64,000 nt of DNA from an uncultured Planctomycetaceae bacterium. Lineage in GTDB: Bacteria > Planctomycetota > Planctomycetia > Planctomycetales > Planctomycetaceae. The DNA is taken from the NCBI GenBank assembly GCA_943787265.1, contig CALSLT010000031.1, positions 119,002 to 183,001 of the forward strand. Reading direction: 5' to 3'. Each line of letters starts with the position of its first letter. The first letter of the stretch is position 1. The notes below the pieces were generated by a model. The model made no database searches, had not been told where the DNA came from, and saw only the letters and a list, made by a program, of their open reading frames with translations. Shown here in pieces: positions 26,211-35,271 of the stretch. The position numbers were made by a program, and so were the translations under genes.

Positions 26211-26240
26211 AAACGGCCTGCCTTCGGGGGGCCGTTTTTT
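26211..26240 (+). terminator. Rho-independent terminator after the small lipoprotein gene
   Basis: AAACGGCC at 26211-26218 pairs with GGCCGTTT at 26230-26237, followed by a run of T to 26240. It ends the plus-strand lipoprotein transcript 55 nt after its stop; because the stem is A/T-flanked on both sides it may also serve the convergent minus gene ending at 26355. Confidence 0.85.
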
Positions 26241-26354
26241 ACGCGCTCTGAGTGCATCCTAGAACAAGCGCCAACCGCGTCTGCCGCTTGAGTTGAAGTC
26301 CAGTGTTTCTGGACGCTTTTATGAAGAGTCAGGTTCCTGCTGACCGGGTGCGTT

Positions 26355-28928
26355 CTACTCCAACTCCTCGATAGAGATAGTTCCCTGATTGGCGACCGGC
26401 CGCTTGATCGTCTGACTGGCACCAGATGGCCAGGCAACATGGATACTGTCTACCACAACAGCATCGCCCAAACCGAAATACAGTGGCAGCAGGCTCTGAG
26501 ACAAATACCCGCTGCGACCATCCATCCGCCGTGTTTGAGTCATCTGATCCGTCGACACAGTCACGATCGCGCCGAGGCCATCTCGATTTGACTTTCGGCC
26601 AGACAACTTCACCTTGAGAGAGTGAACGGGGTTTTCCGAGTTGGCGAGATTGCTGATCAGTACACGTGGCGGTGTGTTAAATTCATGGGTGATGACGTCG
26701 AGATCGCCATCATCGTCGATGTCAAAAACGACGGATGACCTGCTTCCCCGAGCCGACCAGACGACAACGCGACCATCGCGCCCCTGGCACATTGGGTGTT
26801 CGGCGTCTTCACCATCTGCGTCCAGCTCGAACCATTCCGCCAACTGTTTACCAGCCGGAGCCGGTTCAAGACCGCTTAGAAACGCTGTATCGACAAAGCG
26901 TTTGCCACCGTCATTAATCATCAATGAATTTGCAGAGTAGCGGTAAGGGAAACACATACTCGACGTCAGAAAAGCATCCTGAAAACCGTCAGCGTTGATA
27001 TCGGCAACGGTGAGTCCCCACGGCCAGTAGTTCTCTGCCCCGACTTCGTCTGACACTTCTTCGAACTGACCGTCTTCAGTCTGGCGGAAAAAGGCATTGC
27101 CGTAGATGCTCTGATTTCCGCTTTGAACAAACGATTCCGGCCATTGCATTCTGGCCTTGAGCCGTTCACGTTCGAAGCCCACATCCTCGCTCATGTCGGA
27201 GTGCATGTCCGTCACAAAGATGTCAAAACGTCCATCGTTATTGAAATCGAAGACTTTGATCCCCATCGCTCCCCAGGCAGTCCTGGGAAAGACGTCGCGG
27301 CTCTTCTTCAGAAATCCTCGACCTTCGTCGTTCTGATAATACTCGTCATGCCCCTGCATGCTTAGCACATAAAGGTCGAGCCAGCCGTCTCCATTTGCGT
27401 CGATGGGAGAAGCTTCTCCGGACCAGCTTAGATCAATCAGTCCCGTTTCCTCAGAGACATCTTTAAATTTCATCCCGCCAAGATTCCGGTACAGGATACT
27501 TTGCTCAGAACGTTCATATTTCAAGTGCCCAGCGAAGGCATCCTTCATGCCGACATAATATTTCTGATCCGTACCGGTCGGCAGTTTCGAAACCCGATCG
27601 ATTCGCAGTGCAGCATGTTCTTCCGTCGTGTAGGTGCCGACGTTGCAGAGAAACATGTCGACGTTTCCGTCTCGGTCGTAGTCAAAGAAAACGGCAGACG
27701 ACGAATGCCCCGAGTACTCAAGCCCGGAGCCAGCTGTGGCATCGCGAAAGCGACCACTGCCTGTATTCTCAAACAGGACATTGCCACCTCGCACTGTGGT
27801 GACGAACAGATCGGGATCTCCGTCGTTGTCGACGTCGCAGAATGACGACGTCACTCCAATCCGATCTGCAAGGGCCACTCCCGCATCTTCAGTGATGTTT
27901 TCGAACTTGCCATCGCCAAGATTTCGATACAGAGCGTTCGAGCCAGCCTGAGTCACAAAATAAATATCGAGTCGCCCGTCCCCATCGACATCGGCGACAG
28001 AAACCCCATTCCCATGATCATAATGATTGACCTGAAGCCGCCATCGCTGATCGTCAACGATTTGAGGGTTGAGATCGATTCCTGTGGATTGAACACTGTC
28101 GGTTAATTGAAAATCCAGGTTAGCAGTTGCTGAATCTGCAGCCGCTTGTTGCTGCGCGATGGCATCCTTGAACCATCCGTTGTCCAGAATCATCGGCGGC
28201 TGCGCAAGATGCGTGACTTTCTCGCCACTGGCGCTACTGAGATATCCGTAAGAAGCAGGTTCGAACTCCGGCACAACGAAATTGATATCACTCAGGAGTT
28301 GATCGAATTGGTCAGGTTCGTTGATCGAATAACGACCTCGCAATCGCAACTCACGATCAATAAGCAAAAGTTCTGACTCGCTGGGTTTCGCTGGGAGTAC
28401 GGCAACTGGCTCAAATTCTTCGACACTCGCAAGCGATTCCAATTGTGCATCGGTTACCTCATGAACCAACCAGTCGGGAGAGCCGTCAGGTCGTTCAGCT
28501 TCGATTGACGCAGACAACTCGGCAGACGCGTTGCCAGCGACCAGAGTCAGCAGGCGAATTCCCTCCGCGGCAGGCTCAACAGACAGTCGCTGGTGCAGGT
28601 CGAGCAACCGAGGACTCAGCGATCCGGCTCCCTGAGAATGAACGGTCAACAGGCAAACTTTGCCGCGAACCTCAGCCAGTGAAGTGATCTGCTGCAGAAC
28701 TTCTGCGGGCACAGTTGCACCAATGGCAGGCACATTCTTCACGTCGGCAGCCTCATGAGCATCCGCTCCGACAACGACATCTGAGCCCGAATCTATCGAT
28801 TTGCCAGCTCCAGGCAGGGTCGGCTTTGCAACTTCGTCTCGGCCGCATCCGAGATTCCCAAGCAGACAACTGACGACAGCAAGTTGCCAGAAACGACCAA
28901 AACTACGATCTCTTATCCGAAATGTCAT
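26355..28928 (-). CDS. SCO-like + FG-GAP + ASPIC/UnbV lipoprotein
   Basis: About 857 residues from ATG at 28928, with GGTGAG upstream. The lipobox ends LLGNLGC (Cys28). Residues 75-220 resemble a SCO1/SenC thioredoxin fold: GKVCLLTV, then LLDLHQRLS, then LLLIDRELRLRGRYS. The copper CxxxC is replaced by QGAGS (about 99-103) and the distal His position reads SES. FG-GAP/VCBS units with calcium loops (DVDGDGRLDIYFVT, DVDNDGDPDLFVTT, DFNNDGRFDIFVTD) follow, and a C-terminal ASPIC/UnbV domain with NRDGLGAIVTVS and IHVAWPSGASQTI. It is the last gene after the COX2-like and beta-helix genes. The SCO call is from motif reading, not a search. Confidence 0.82.
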   Translation of the reverse strand: MTFRIRDRSFGRFWQLAVVSCLLGNLGCGRDEVAKPTLPGAGKSIDSGSDVVVGADAHEAADVKNVPAIGATVPAEVLQQITSLAEVRGKVCLLTVHSQGAGSLSPRLLDLHQRLSVEPAAEGIRLLTLVAGNASAELSASIEAERPDGSPDWLVHEVTDAQLESLASVEEFEPVAVLPAKPSESELLLIDRELRLRGRYSINEPDQFDQLLSDINFVVPEFEPASYGYLSSASGEKVTHLAQPPMILDNGWFKDAIAQQQAAADSATANLDFQLTDSVQSTGIDLNPQIVDDQRWRLQVNHYDHGNGVSVADVDGDGRLDIYFVTQAGSNALYRNLGDGKFENITEDAGVALADRIGVTSSFCDVDNDGDPDLFVTTVRGGNVLFENTGSGRFRDATAGSGLEYSGHSSSAVFFDYDRDGNVDMFLCNVGTYTTEEHAALRIDRVSKLPTGTDQKYYVGMKDAFAGHLKYERSEQSILYRNLGGMKFKDVSEETGLIDLSWSGEASPIDANGDGWLDLYVLSMQGHDEYYQNDEGRGFLKKSRDVFPRTAWGAMGIKVFDFNNDGRFDIFVTDMHSDMSEDVGFERERLKARMQWPESFVQSGNQSIYGNAFFRQTEDGQFEEVSDEVGAENYWPWGLTVADINADGFQDAFLTSSMCFPYRYSANSLMINDGGKRFVDTAFLSGLEPAPAGKQLAEWFELDADGEDAEHPMCQGRDGRVVVWSARGSRSSVVFDIDDDGDLDVITHEFNTPPRVLISNLANSENPVHSLKVKLSGRKSNRDGLGAIVTVSTDQMTQTRRMDGRSGYLSQSLLPLYFGLGDAVVVDSIHVAWPSGASQTIKRPVANQGTISIEELE

Positions 28929-29014
28929 AACTCTCACCAGCTTCCAACATAGCAGCAGGAAAGCTCCCAAAAAAACTAAATCTAAGCCGACGTGTTCAGC
29001 CGCGAGCACGACGG

Positions 29015-30256
29015 TCAGTTGTCAGCAGAAACTGGACGATATCCGACTTCGGAATACTCAGCCGCCTTTGGAACAAAGGCTTCGTCGAATAGTGGGTCCA
29101 AAGTTTCGATGTGGTTATTGTCTCGTTCGACAGTTCCTCGCAGGTCCTCGATATCACCGTTCAACCAGCAGTTTGTAACTCCGGAAGCATCGAGAATGTC
29201 GATCTCGTAAGGCTTACCGGGCCGAGAACCGTCTCCTGCATTGTTCTGCCAGAAGATGCAGTCCTGGTAAACACTTTTGCGTCCTTTGTCGTCTACCCCG
29301 TTCCAGTTGCCCGTGAATGTGCAGGATTTCACGGTCGCCACCGATCCCGGAAACACAGTCAACGCCCCGCTGCCATGCTCGGCATTGTAGGTCAATCCGA
29401 ACTCTCGAGAAATTTGTGCCATGCCAGTGTTCGCGATGTTCGAGACGAACAGGCAATTCTCGATTTCGACTGAGCTTCCTTCCAGAACGTCGACAGCCGC
29501 CCCCGTTCCCGGACATGTGTTGTTTCTGAAAACGCAGTTTCGAATAGAAACTTTTCCGCCCTTGAACTGCCTGTGCTCAATCGAAATCGCACCTCCACAG
29601 AGACTCGTCCAGTTCTCTTCGAAAGTCATGTTTTCGATCGTTGGCCAGGACCGGCCAAAGACTTTGATGGCCCCTCCGTCGAGATAGTAGAACAGACCTG
29701 GCTGCAGTCCCGGTTGATAGTCGTTCGGTTCGAGCCGATCTAATCCTCGGTCGTGAGTGTAGCCGTTCGCGCCAGTCAGTCTGAATCCACGCAAGGTTGT
29801 CTCGTTAGACACTCCATCCCCGAAGTAAACGATGTGGTTCACGATGGCCGGATAAGACGTCGCGACGGCGTTGGCAACGTCGGGGTTTTCTGCAGTCAAT
29901 GTCACGTCGCCTTCCGCTTCGAGAATCAATCCCGAGTGCCGGGCATTGAATCTTAGAAACGCCTGACCGACCTTGTCCGGTCTGTAGACTCCCGCATGAA
30001 CCCGAACAATCCGAACAGCGTCTGACTTTGCAGCGACGTCAAGCCCGTCCTGAATTTGCTGCCCCGGAAAAACGTGCAGCACCTCTTCCTCGATCTTGAA
30101 TTTAGCCTCAAGCGCCGACGATGCACTCGCACGGTCCTTCGGTTGCGGACCGCCTGCTGACCCGCGCTTTCCGTCTTGCGTCCCGCACCCTGCCACAAAC
30201 GCTGCTGCTACCAGGGACGAGCAGAGAACACATCGACTGATTATTGAGCGACTCAT
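29015..30256 (-). CDS. Right-handed beta-helix lipoprotein
   Basis: About 413 residues; ATG at 30256 overlaps the stop of the COX2-like gene (TGATG), which fixes the start and shows coupling. The lipobox ends AAFVAGC. The body reads as a parallel beta-helix: short repeated strands with Asn and aromatic turns such as VSIRNCVFRNNTCPGTG, VEIENCLFVSNIANTG and ATVKSCTFTGNWNGVDD. The early segment (FPGQQIQDGLDVAAKSDAV, VHAGVY) matches the entry seen in NosD/pectate-lyase-like helices. No catalytic residues could be assigned. It sits between COX2-like and SCO-like genes; NosD-type helices work with copper enzymes, but this link is only suggestive. Confidence 0.8.
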   Translation of the reverse strand: MSRSIISRCVLCSSLVAAAFVAGCGTQDGKRGSAGGPQPKDRASASSALEAKFKIEEEVLHVFPGQQIQDGLDVAAKSDAVRIVRVHAGVYRPDKVGQAFLRFNARHSGLILEAEGDVTLTAENPDVANAVATSYPAIVNHIVYFGDGVSNETTLRGFRLTGANGYTHDRGLDRLEPNDYQPGLQPGLFYYLDGGAIKVFGRSWPTIENMTFEENWTSLCGGAISIEHRQFKGGKVSIRNCVFRNNTCPGTGAAVDVLEGSSVEIENCLFVSNIANTGMAQISREFGLTYNAEHGSGALTVFPGSVATVKSCTFTGNWNGVDDKGRKSVYQDCIFWQNNAGDGSRPGKPYEIDILDASGVTNCWLNGDIEDLRGTVERDNNHIETLDPLFDEAFVPKAAEYSEVGYRPVSADN

Positions 30257-30801
30257 CAATGTGAAGCCAATCTTTCCCACGCCTCGTCGTCTCCTGAAAT
30301 TGTGCCCATTGAGTCGTTTTGAAAGAGTCCGAATGCGCACAGCGGATCCATCGGAAGAGCCGAAGCCATTGGCTCCTTGATCGAAAACTCGACTGAATAC
30401 TCAAGATCAGGAACAGCGATCTCGCGAATGCCTAACGGCGGAATCTCAAAAACATAGATGTAGTCGAGACTTTTCAGTTGTAGACGAACTTGCCGGTTCA
30501 AGGGAACGATGAGTTTCTGAGGAAGGACAAAGTCATCTGGAGTCCCGCAAACTCCATCTTTCCCTGGATACCTGAATGTCCAGAAAAACTCCTCACCGGT
30601 AACCTCGATTTCGACAGCAGACTGCTTCCCTTCGAAGTTCGCACTCGTCTCATCGGAAGATTCTTGCGAGGAATCTTTTTCTGACAAAAGCACACTCAGC
30701 AGAACAAGGATCGTGACCGGAGCACCAACAAATGCCAGCCCTCTGACACGTGGCTCTACCTTTTTTAGAAAGCTGGTGCCCATAATCTGCTGACTTGCCA
30801 T
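30256..30801 (-). CDS. COX2-like membrane protein lacking CuA ligands
   Basis: A 181-residue protein with one membrane helix (about 22-40) and a periplasmic cupredoxin-like domain. EFFWTFRYPGKDGVCGTPDD matches the aromatic strand and loop of cytochrome oxidase subunit II. The next conserved strand reads SLDYIYVFEIPPLG, where COX2 has S-x-DVIHSFxVP, so the first CuA His is Tyr116. The ligand loop reads PLCAFGLFQNDSMGTI: one Cys (155) and the Met (165) remain, while the second Cys and the His are gone. It cannot bind a normal dinuclear CuA. No oxidase subunit I gene is nearby. First gene of a three-gene unit. Confidence 0.82.
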   Translation of the reverse strand: MASQQIMGTSFLKKVEPRVRGLAFVGAPVTILVLLSVLLSEKDSSQESSDETSANFEGKQSAVEIEVTGEEFFWTFRYPGKDGVCGTPDDFVLPQKLIVPLNRQVRLQLKSLDYIYVFEIPPLGIREIAVPDLEYSVEFSIKEPMASALPMDPLCAFGLFQNDSMGTISGDDEAWERLASH

Positions 30802-30864
30802 AACGAATTTTAACGCGTGGCCAATGCGCAGGTGCGATGCGATTTTGCCGACAATCGATTGCGG

Positions 30865-30897
30865 ATTCTATCGTAGCACTTTGCTGCCCGATAGAAT
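30865..30897. promoter_or_regulatory. Palindrome in the divergent promoter region
   Basis: ATTCTATCG (30865-30873) pairs exactly with CGATAGAAT (30889-30897); the interior AGCA/TGCT extends the stem. It lies 64 bp before the COX2-like start and about 110 bp before the plus gene. Candidate operator or transcript hairpin; no T-run. Confidence 0.4.
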
Positions 30898-31005
30898 TCG
30901 TCCGGTCCATGCCAACTGACCATACTTGAACATTTCATGAACCATCTTGAGCGAGCGGCAAGACAGCCACCGTCAAAAGCTCCGTATCACTGCCGGACCA
31001 GAAAT

Positions 31006-31551
31006 ATGCCGTCACTGCAGCAAAACTTTGACTCGCAACAGTTCGCGAACGGCTACGAGCTGGTGAACGGCGTCGAGATGCATCGAGAGAACGGCGACAA
31101 CTTTCGAATTCCGCCCCCCGTGATCAGAAGAAACGTGAACAGCGGGCAGTTTGTTGAACTGCGGGTCGACTCGCCGCGATTTTCCGTGCATGACGACTCG
31201 CTGGAGAAGTGCAGTTGTCCGTCGTGCGATGGTGAAATGACGAAGCCAATCCTGAGGCATGAAAACCCAGCATCGCTCGTGCCATTGCCGGATCAGAATG
31301 TTCCGTCGCGCGGGTGGGGTGAGGACTTCTGGGTTCGCGTCACCGACCGGGATGGCGAATTCTTAAAAGCCGTTGTCGATAACGACCTCGCAGAAAGCCG
31401 GCTGCACGAAATTAGGCTCGGTGACGAAATTGTCATTCACGAAGATCACATCCTGGCACTTCATCCAACCGCTCGTCCGCAGTTGCTGCTCAGCATGGAC
31501 GCCGACGATCTGAAAGAATTGGCCGAGTGGCTGGGGAATCAACGAGAGTAA
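31006..31551 (+). CDS. Hypothetical cytoplasmic protein with CxCxxC
   Basis: About 181 residues from ATG at 31006; an in-frame ATG at 30937 would add 23 residues with no clear ribosome site either way. No signal peptide or membrane segment. Visible marks are CSCPSCDGEM (three Cys, a possible small metal site at about 70) and a C-terminal half FWVRVTDRDGEFLKAVVDND followed by IRLGDEIVIHEDHILAL. That half recalls DUF2314-like domains, in which a beta strand, an N-D pair and GDxV...HI recur; this is a weak resemblance. Not linked to neighbours by strand or overlap. Function unknown. Confidence 0.6.
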   Translation: MPSLQQNFDSQQFANGYELVNGVEMHRENGDNFRIPPPVIRRNVNSGQFVELRVDSPRFSVHDDSLEKCSCPSCDGEMTKPILRHENPASLVPLPDQNVPSRGWGEDFWVRVTDRDGEFLKAVVDNDLAESRLHEIRLGDEIVIHEDHILALHPTARPQLLLSMDADDLKELAEWLGNQRE

Positions 31552-31584
31552 ACGGTCAAAAATCGTAGCCACGGCGTCGCCGCT

Positions 31585-34056
31585 TCAATCGATATTCCGA
31601 GCAGGGATGTGCTCGTAGATTCGGTTGATGATTCGCTGATGATGCTTCGACCGGTTCACCGTGTTGCTTTGCATGAGGATTAATCCGGCCAGGTCACGTT
31701 CGAAATCGATCCACGCGACCGGCCCGGAATAGCCGGGGTGTGACAACCACCGCGACTTGCCATTCACTTCGCTGTGGTGAATTTGGAAGGCCAACCCGTA
31801 GCGGCCGTTCGTGCCTGGTTGCGGCTCGTACAGCTTGCCCAGGGTGTCGGCTTTTACGAGCCGTTTGCCGTCGTGAATGCCGCCGTTCAGGTGAAGCTGC
31901 ATGAGAACCCCGAGTTCATCGAGCGTCGTGTAAACACCTCCGCCTGCTGTCGAGAGTCGATTGTTTTGCCGATCGGCCACTTCCAGCCCAAACGAGTCCG
32001 CCTCAAACACTCCCGCTTGCTTTGACTGATACAGCGGCGCAAGTCGTTTCAGATCGGCGGCCGTCGGCTGAATCGTCGATTGGCGCAGCCCCAACGGTTT
32101 GAAAACTTTCTCCTCCATCAACGTGATGAATGTTTTCCCTGTTCGCTTCTCGGCAACACACGCACAAAGATCGATCGGGCGACCGTACATCATCCGCGTG
32201 CCGGGTTCAGCGACCAGTCCCAACTGCAGGCACGCATCGACGAAATCCTGCGGCGTCTGCGGGAAGAAATAATTCCGGAACTTCGGATCGCTCTCCTTGA
32301 AACCGTGCTGCTCCATCCAATTGTTGCTTGGCGCTCCGGACGTATGACTGAGTGCATGCCTGAGCAACACTGCCTGTTTCGGTTTCGCTTTTGAATCACC
32401 TTGCAGGGTGATGTTTCCGAATTCGGGAAATGTCTTTGCGATCGGATCATCGAATGAAAGCACACCCTCATCGACGAGGCGTGCCATCAGCGTGGCCGTG
32501 AATATTTTCCCCGTCGACGCCAGCCAGCAAAGCTCATCGACGGTGAACGGCTTCTTCGTCTTAATATTTGAAACGCCGTGAGCTTCGCGCATCACGACTT
32601 CGTCACGATGGATCAGCAGGATCGATGCTCCCGGATAATGCCCCTCATCGATCACCGCCTTGACCTCAGAGCGAATGGCCTCGCGGGCCTGCTCAGAAAG
32701 ACTGGCCGATTGCTTCGCGGCACCGTTTCCGCTGATACGCTTGAGACGGATTCGGCGATATTCCATCTGACCGCGATCGCCTTCGAGGCCGATCGGTCCC
32801 GTCTCGGGCACGGCCATGTCGTCGGTGAGCAGTTCTCCGTTGCATGTCGCGCGAGCGATTCCGCCGTTGACCGTGACGACAAGCTCGTTCCAGCCACCAG
32901 CCTTGTACTTCTTCAATTCTGTGTACGGCCCGGCCAGCAGATAATCGCGACACTGAAGCTGCGGCTTACGAATAAAGACTCCGCTGTCGGCATTTGGCGT
33001 CGCGCGGAATTCCAGCTTCAATACGAAATCGTCTCCGAATTCTTCGGTCGTCCACAACTGCTGAATCCGTCGCCCTTCCGCTGGCGTCGTCACAACCAGC
33101 CGACCATTGATAGCGGCGTATCTTCCGTCGCTGCTTTGTGTCTTGCCGTCGAACGAAACGGCCTCTTTGATTTCCACAAAGACTGGAGCGTTGGGGCGAG
33201 GCTTCTTTGGTTTCCTTCGCGGCGGAGTCACCCGGAATCCCCACCCCGTGAGATCTTTGCCATTAAACAGGCTGACGAAACCCGGTTCCGGTTTGAAATC
33301 GTCCTGCTCCGTTTCGACGAACCCAAGTGTCGCAAAGATCGGTTGCAGAGCGTCGGCCCAACGGTCGTAGCCTTCCGTATTTAAGTGCAGCCGGTCTCGG
33401 AACCATTGTGAATCGGCATCACCGGTCTCGTCCGCAAACAAAGTCCACGTGTCGACGACCGTGACTTGTGAGTCGCCTTTGACAGCCGTGTCGTAGAGTT
33501 CGTTGACTCGCTGAATGATTTCCTTCGGCCGTTTCATCTCAGCGGAACTTGGAAAGACTCGACACAAGACGATTGGCGTTTTCGGATTGTGTTCTTTGAT
33601 TGCCGCCAGAATCTTTTCGAAGTTCCGCCCGATCGCTTCGGCATCGATCTGAACTTCGACGTCGTTTGTTCCGAGCAACAGAACGATGGCACTCGGATTC
33701 AGCGAAAGAACGTCTTCCTTCAGACGGATGAGCATCCCGCGAGTGGTGTCGCCGCCGATGCCTCGGTTAGCCAGTTTCATCCCAGAGAACTTGTCCCGAA
33801 ACTTCGCGCCCCATCCCTGTGTGATGGAATCTCCGAGGAACACGACCGCTCCCTGGTCCTGCTCGACTCGTTTTGCCCAGGCCGCTCGAAACTGCGGCCA
33901 TCGTTTGACGTAGCCGTCGTAGCGCCGAAGAGCCCCTTCACCAGGTAGACCGTCTTCCGATACTGGAAGCGCAAACGGATCGGCAGCAAAAGAAACGGAG
34001 GTCAACATCGACGCCGAGGCAATAACGGCAAACAGCATTCGAGAAATGTTCGTCAT
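31585..34056 (-). CDS. Fusion: GDSL esterase, DUF1080, serine beta-lactamase-like hydrolase
   Basis: About 823 residues from ATG at 34056, with signal MTNISRMLFAVIASASMLTS. Residues 25-240 are an SGNH/GDSL hydrolase (VFLGDSITQGWG, block II GGDT, block III GTNDVE, and catalytic DRLH near 220). Residues 250-450 are a DUF1080 (3-keto-disaccharide hydrolase/LamG-like) domain starting FVSLFNGKDLTGWG. Residues 475-823 are a beta-lactamase/transpeptidase-like serine hydrolase: SxxK as STGK, the Tyr motif in MMYGRPID, and HPGYSG in place of KTG. Together they suggest an esterase/glycan-processing surface enzyme. Each family is clear; the combined substrate is not. Confidence 0.88.
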   Translation of the reverse strand: MTNISRMLFAVIASASMLTSVSFAADPFALPVSEDGLPGEGALRRYDGYVKRWPQFRAAWAKRVEQDQGAVVFLGDSITQGWGAKFRDKFSGMKLANRGIGGDTTRGMLIRLKEDVLSLNPSAIVLLLGTNDVEVQIDAEAIGRNFEKILAAIKEHNPKTPIVLCRVFPSSAEMKRPKEIIQRVNELYDTAVKGDSQVTVVDTWTLFADETGDADSQWFRDRLHLNTEGYDRWADALQPIFATLGFVETEQDDFKPEPGFVSLFNGKDLTGWGFRVTPPRRKPKKPRPNAPVFVEIKEAVSFDGKTQSSDGRYAAINGRLVVTTPAEGRRIQQLWTTEEFGDDFVLKLEFRATPNADSGVFIRKPQLQCRDYLLAGPYTELKKYKAGGWNELVVTVNGGIARATCNGELLTDDMAVPETGPIGLEGDRGQMEYRRIRLKRISGNGAAKQSASLSEQAREAIRSEVKAVIDEGHYPGASILLIHRDEVVMREAHGVSNIKTKKPFTVDELCWLASTGKIFTATLMARLVDEGVLSFDDPIAKTFPEFGNITLQGDSKAKPKQAVLLRHALSHTSGAPSNNWMEQHGFKESDPKFRNYFFPQTPQDFVDACLQLGLVAEPGTRMMYGRPIDLCACVAEKRTGKTFITLMEEKVFKPLGLRQSTIQPTAADLKRLAPLYQSKQAGVFEADSFGLEVADRQNNRLSTAGGGVYTTLDELGVLMQLHLNGGIHDGKRLVKADTLGKLYEPQPGTNGRYGLAFQIHHSEVNGKSRWLSHPGYSGPVAWIDFERDLAGLILMQSNTVNRSKHHQRIINRIYEHIPARNID

Positions 34057-34236
34057 GAGTCGGAAACGCTTTCTACGGTCGAGGGAACGAGTCACCGTAA
34101 ACCACAACCAAAGCGCGAGACGGCTGGGCAGGACCGGTGACGGCATCAGAATCCAAGACCGCGAAGTATCGCGGGATCCCGCTCCGTCGTCACGCGTGGC
34201 GGCATCGCCTGTCGCGTGAAGCGTCGCTCGCTGGTT

Positions 34237-35271
34237 TCACTCGACGACAGGCAACGTTTCCAGCAAGGCAATCGCGGCCCAGGTCGTCCCCCAGTAGACG
34301 GCCGTTTCTTCGACCTTGCCCTTCTTCTTTTCCTTCGTGCCTTTAACAGCCCAAGAACCATCCTCGCGCTGATTCTCAATCAGAAATTTGATGGCTCCCT
34401 GCACCGCTTCATCATCGTGCGCGTTTGCTTCAGCTGATTTCACGAGAGCGTACAGGCTCATCCCCGTTGCCAATGCGTCGCCGGGATCGGCCTTCAGCCA
34501 GCCCCAACTACCGTCGGGCTTCTGGAGCGACAACAGATCTTTCGTCGCCGTTTCGGTGGCGGCATCATCGTCTGACTCCAACGCGAGCAACAGCTTCGCG
34601 ACGTACCACTCGGTGCTTACCGCTTCTTTGCGACCGCTGAATTTCTTCACGGCGACATCGAGTGCCGATTTCAGCGTTTCCTGCCGAGCTGAATCGCCTT
34701 CCGACGACAGTTCACGAGTCAGCGCGACGGCGTGCCAGACTGCGGACACATCCGTCGTTTCCGCAAGCTTCCGCTTTTGCCCTGGCAACTGACCGGCCGG
34801 CTTCCACAGCCCATCGTCCCTCTGCACGTTGATGATGAGGTCAACGTAGTTACTCCACACTTCGTCGCGTGTCTCGTCAGCCGGATACTCAACCCTTGCG
34901 ATCAACTGCTGCGTCAAGCCGTCTGCGTTCTTCGTAGCGACCGGTTTGTCACCTTCTGGCTTCGGAATGCCCTTGTCGATCGACCAGTCAATCCACTCGT
35001 TGACCTTTTCCAGATCAACGTCAAACCCGCGCCGAGCTGCCGCCGACAAACTCCACGTCATGAAGCTGACGCGGTGGCACGAAACGCATTTCTTCTTCTC
35101 GATCCAATAGAGCCCCTTTTCCTCGATGTAAGGGAGGCTTTTCTCGACGACCTGCCGCACCTCGGTTTCAGAAGCCGCCTCGTCAGACGCGACGAGCCGC
35201 GCCGCGAGCAAATGAGCCGCTGAAACAACAATGCCTGCAGCAAGCAGTCCTGAAATTGACCGATTCGACAT
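34237..35271 (-). CDS. Prenyltransferase-fold protein with a c-type haem motif
   Basis: A 344-residue secreted protein (signal MSNRSISGLLAAGIVVSAAH). A single haem motif CVSCH lies at residues 62-66. The remainder is alpha/alpha-barrel like, with repeated QxxDGSW motifs: INVQRDDGLWKP, LSLQKPDGSWGW and ENQREDGSWAV. These are prenyltransferase/squalene-cyclase repeats, but the DxDD-type catalytic acid motif was not seen, so cyclase activity is doubtful. Such haem-plus-barrel proteins occur in planctomycetes. Transcribed away from the next gene; 180 nt of plain DNA separates it from the fusion gene. Confidence 0.85.
   Translation of the reverse strand: MSNRSISGLLAAGIVVSAAHLLAARLVASDEAASETEVRQVVEKSLPYIEEKGLYWIEKKKCVSCHRVSFMTWSLSAAARRGFDVDLEKVNEWIDWSIDKGIPKPEGDKPVATKNADGLTQQLIARVEYPADETRDEVWSNYVDLIINVQRDDGLWKPAGQLPGQKRKLAETTDVSAVWHAVALTRELSSEGDSARQETLKSALDVAVKKFSGRKEAVSTEWYVAKLLLALESDDDAATETATKDLLSLQKPDGSWGWLKADPGDALATGMSLYALVKSAEANAHDDEAVQGAIKFLIENQREDGSWAVKGTKEKKKGKVEETAVYWGTTWAAIALLETLPVVE

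Noticed and set aside
30256..30801. Functional cytochrome oxidase subunit II
   Set aside because: CuA ligands are mostly absent and no subunit I or III gene is nearby.
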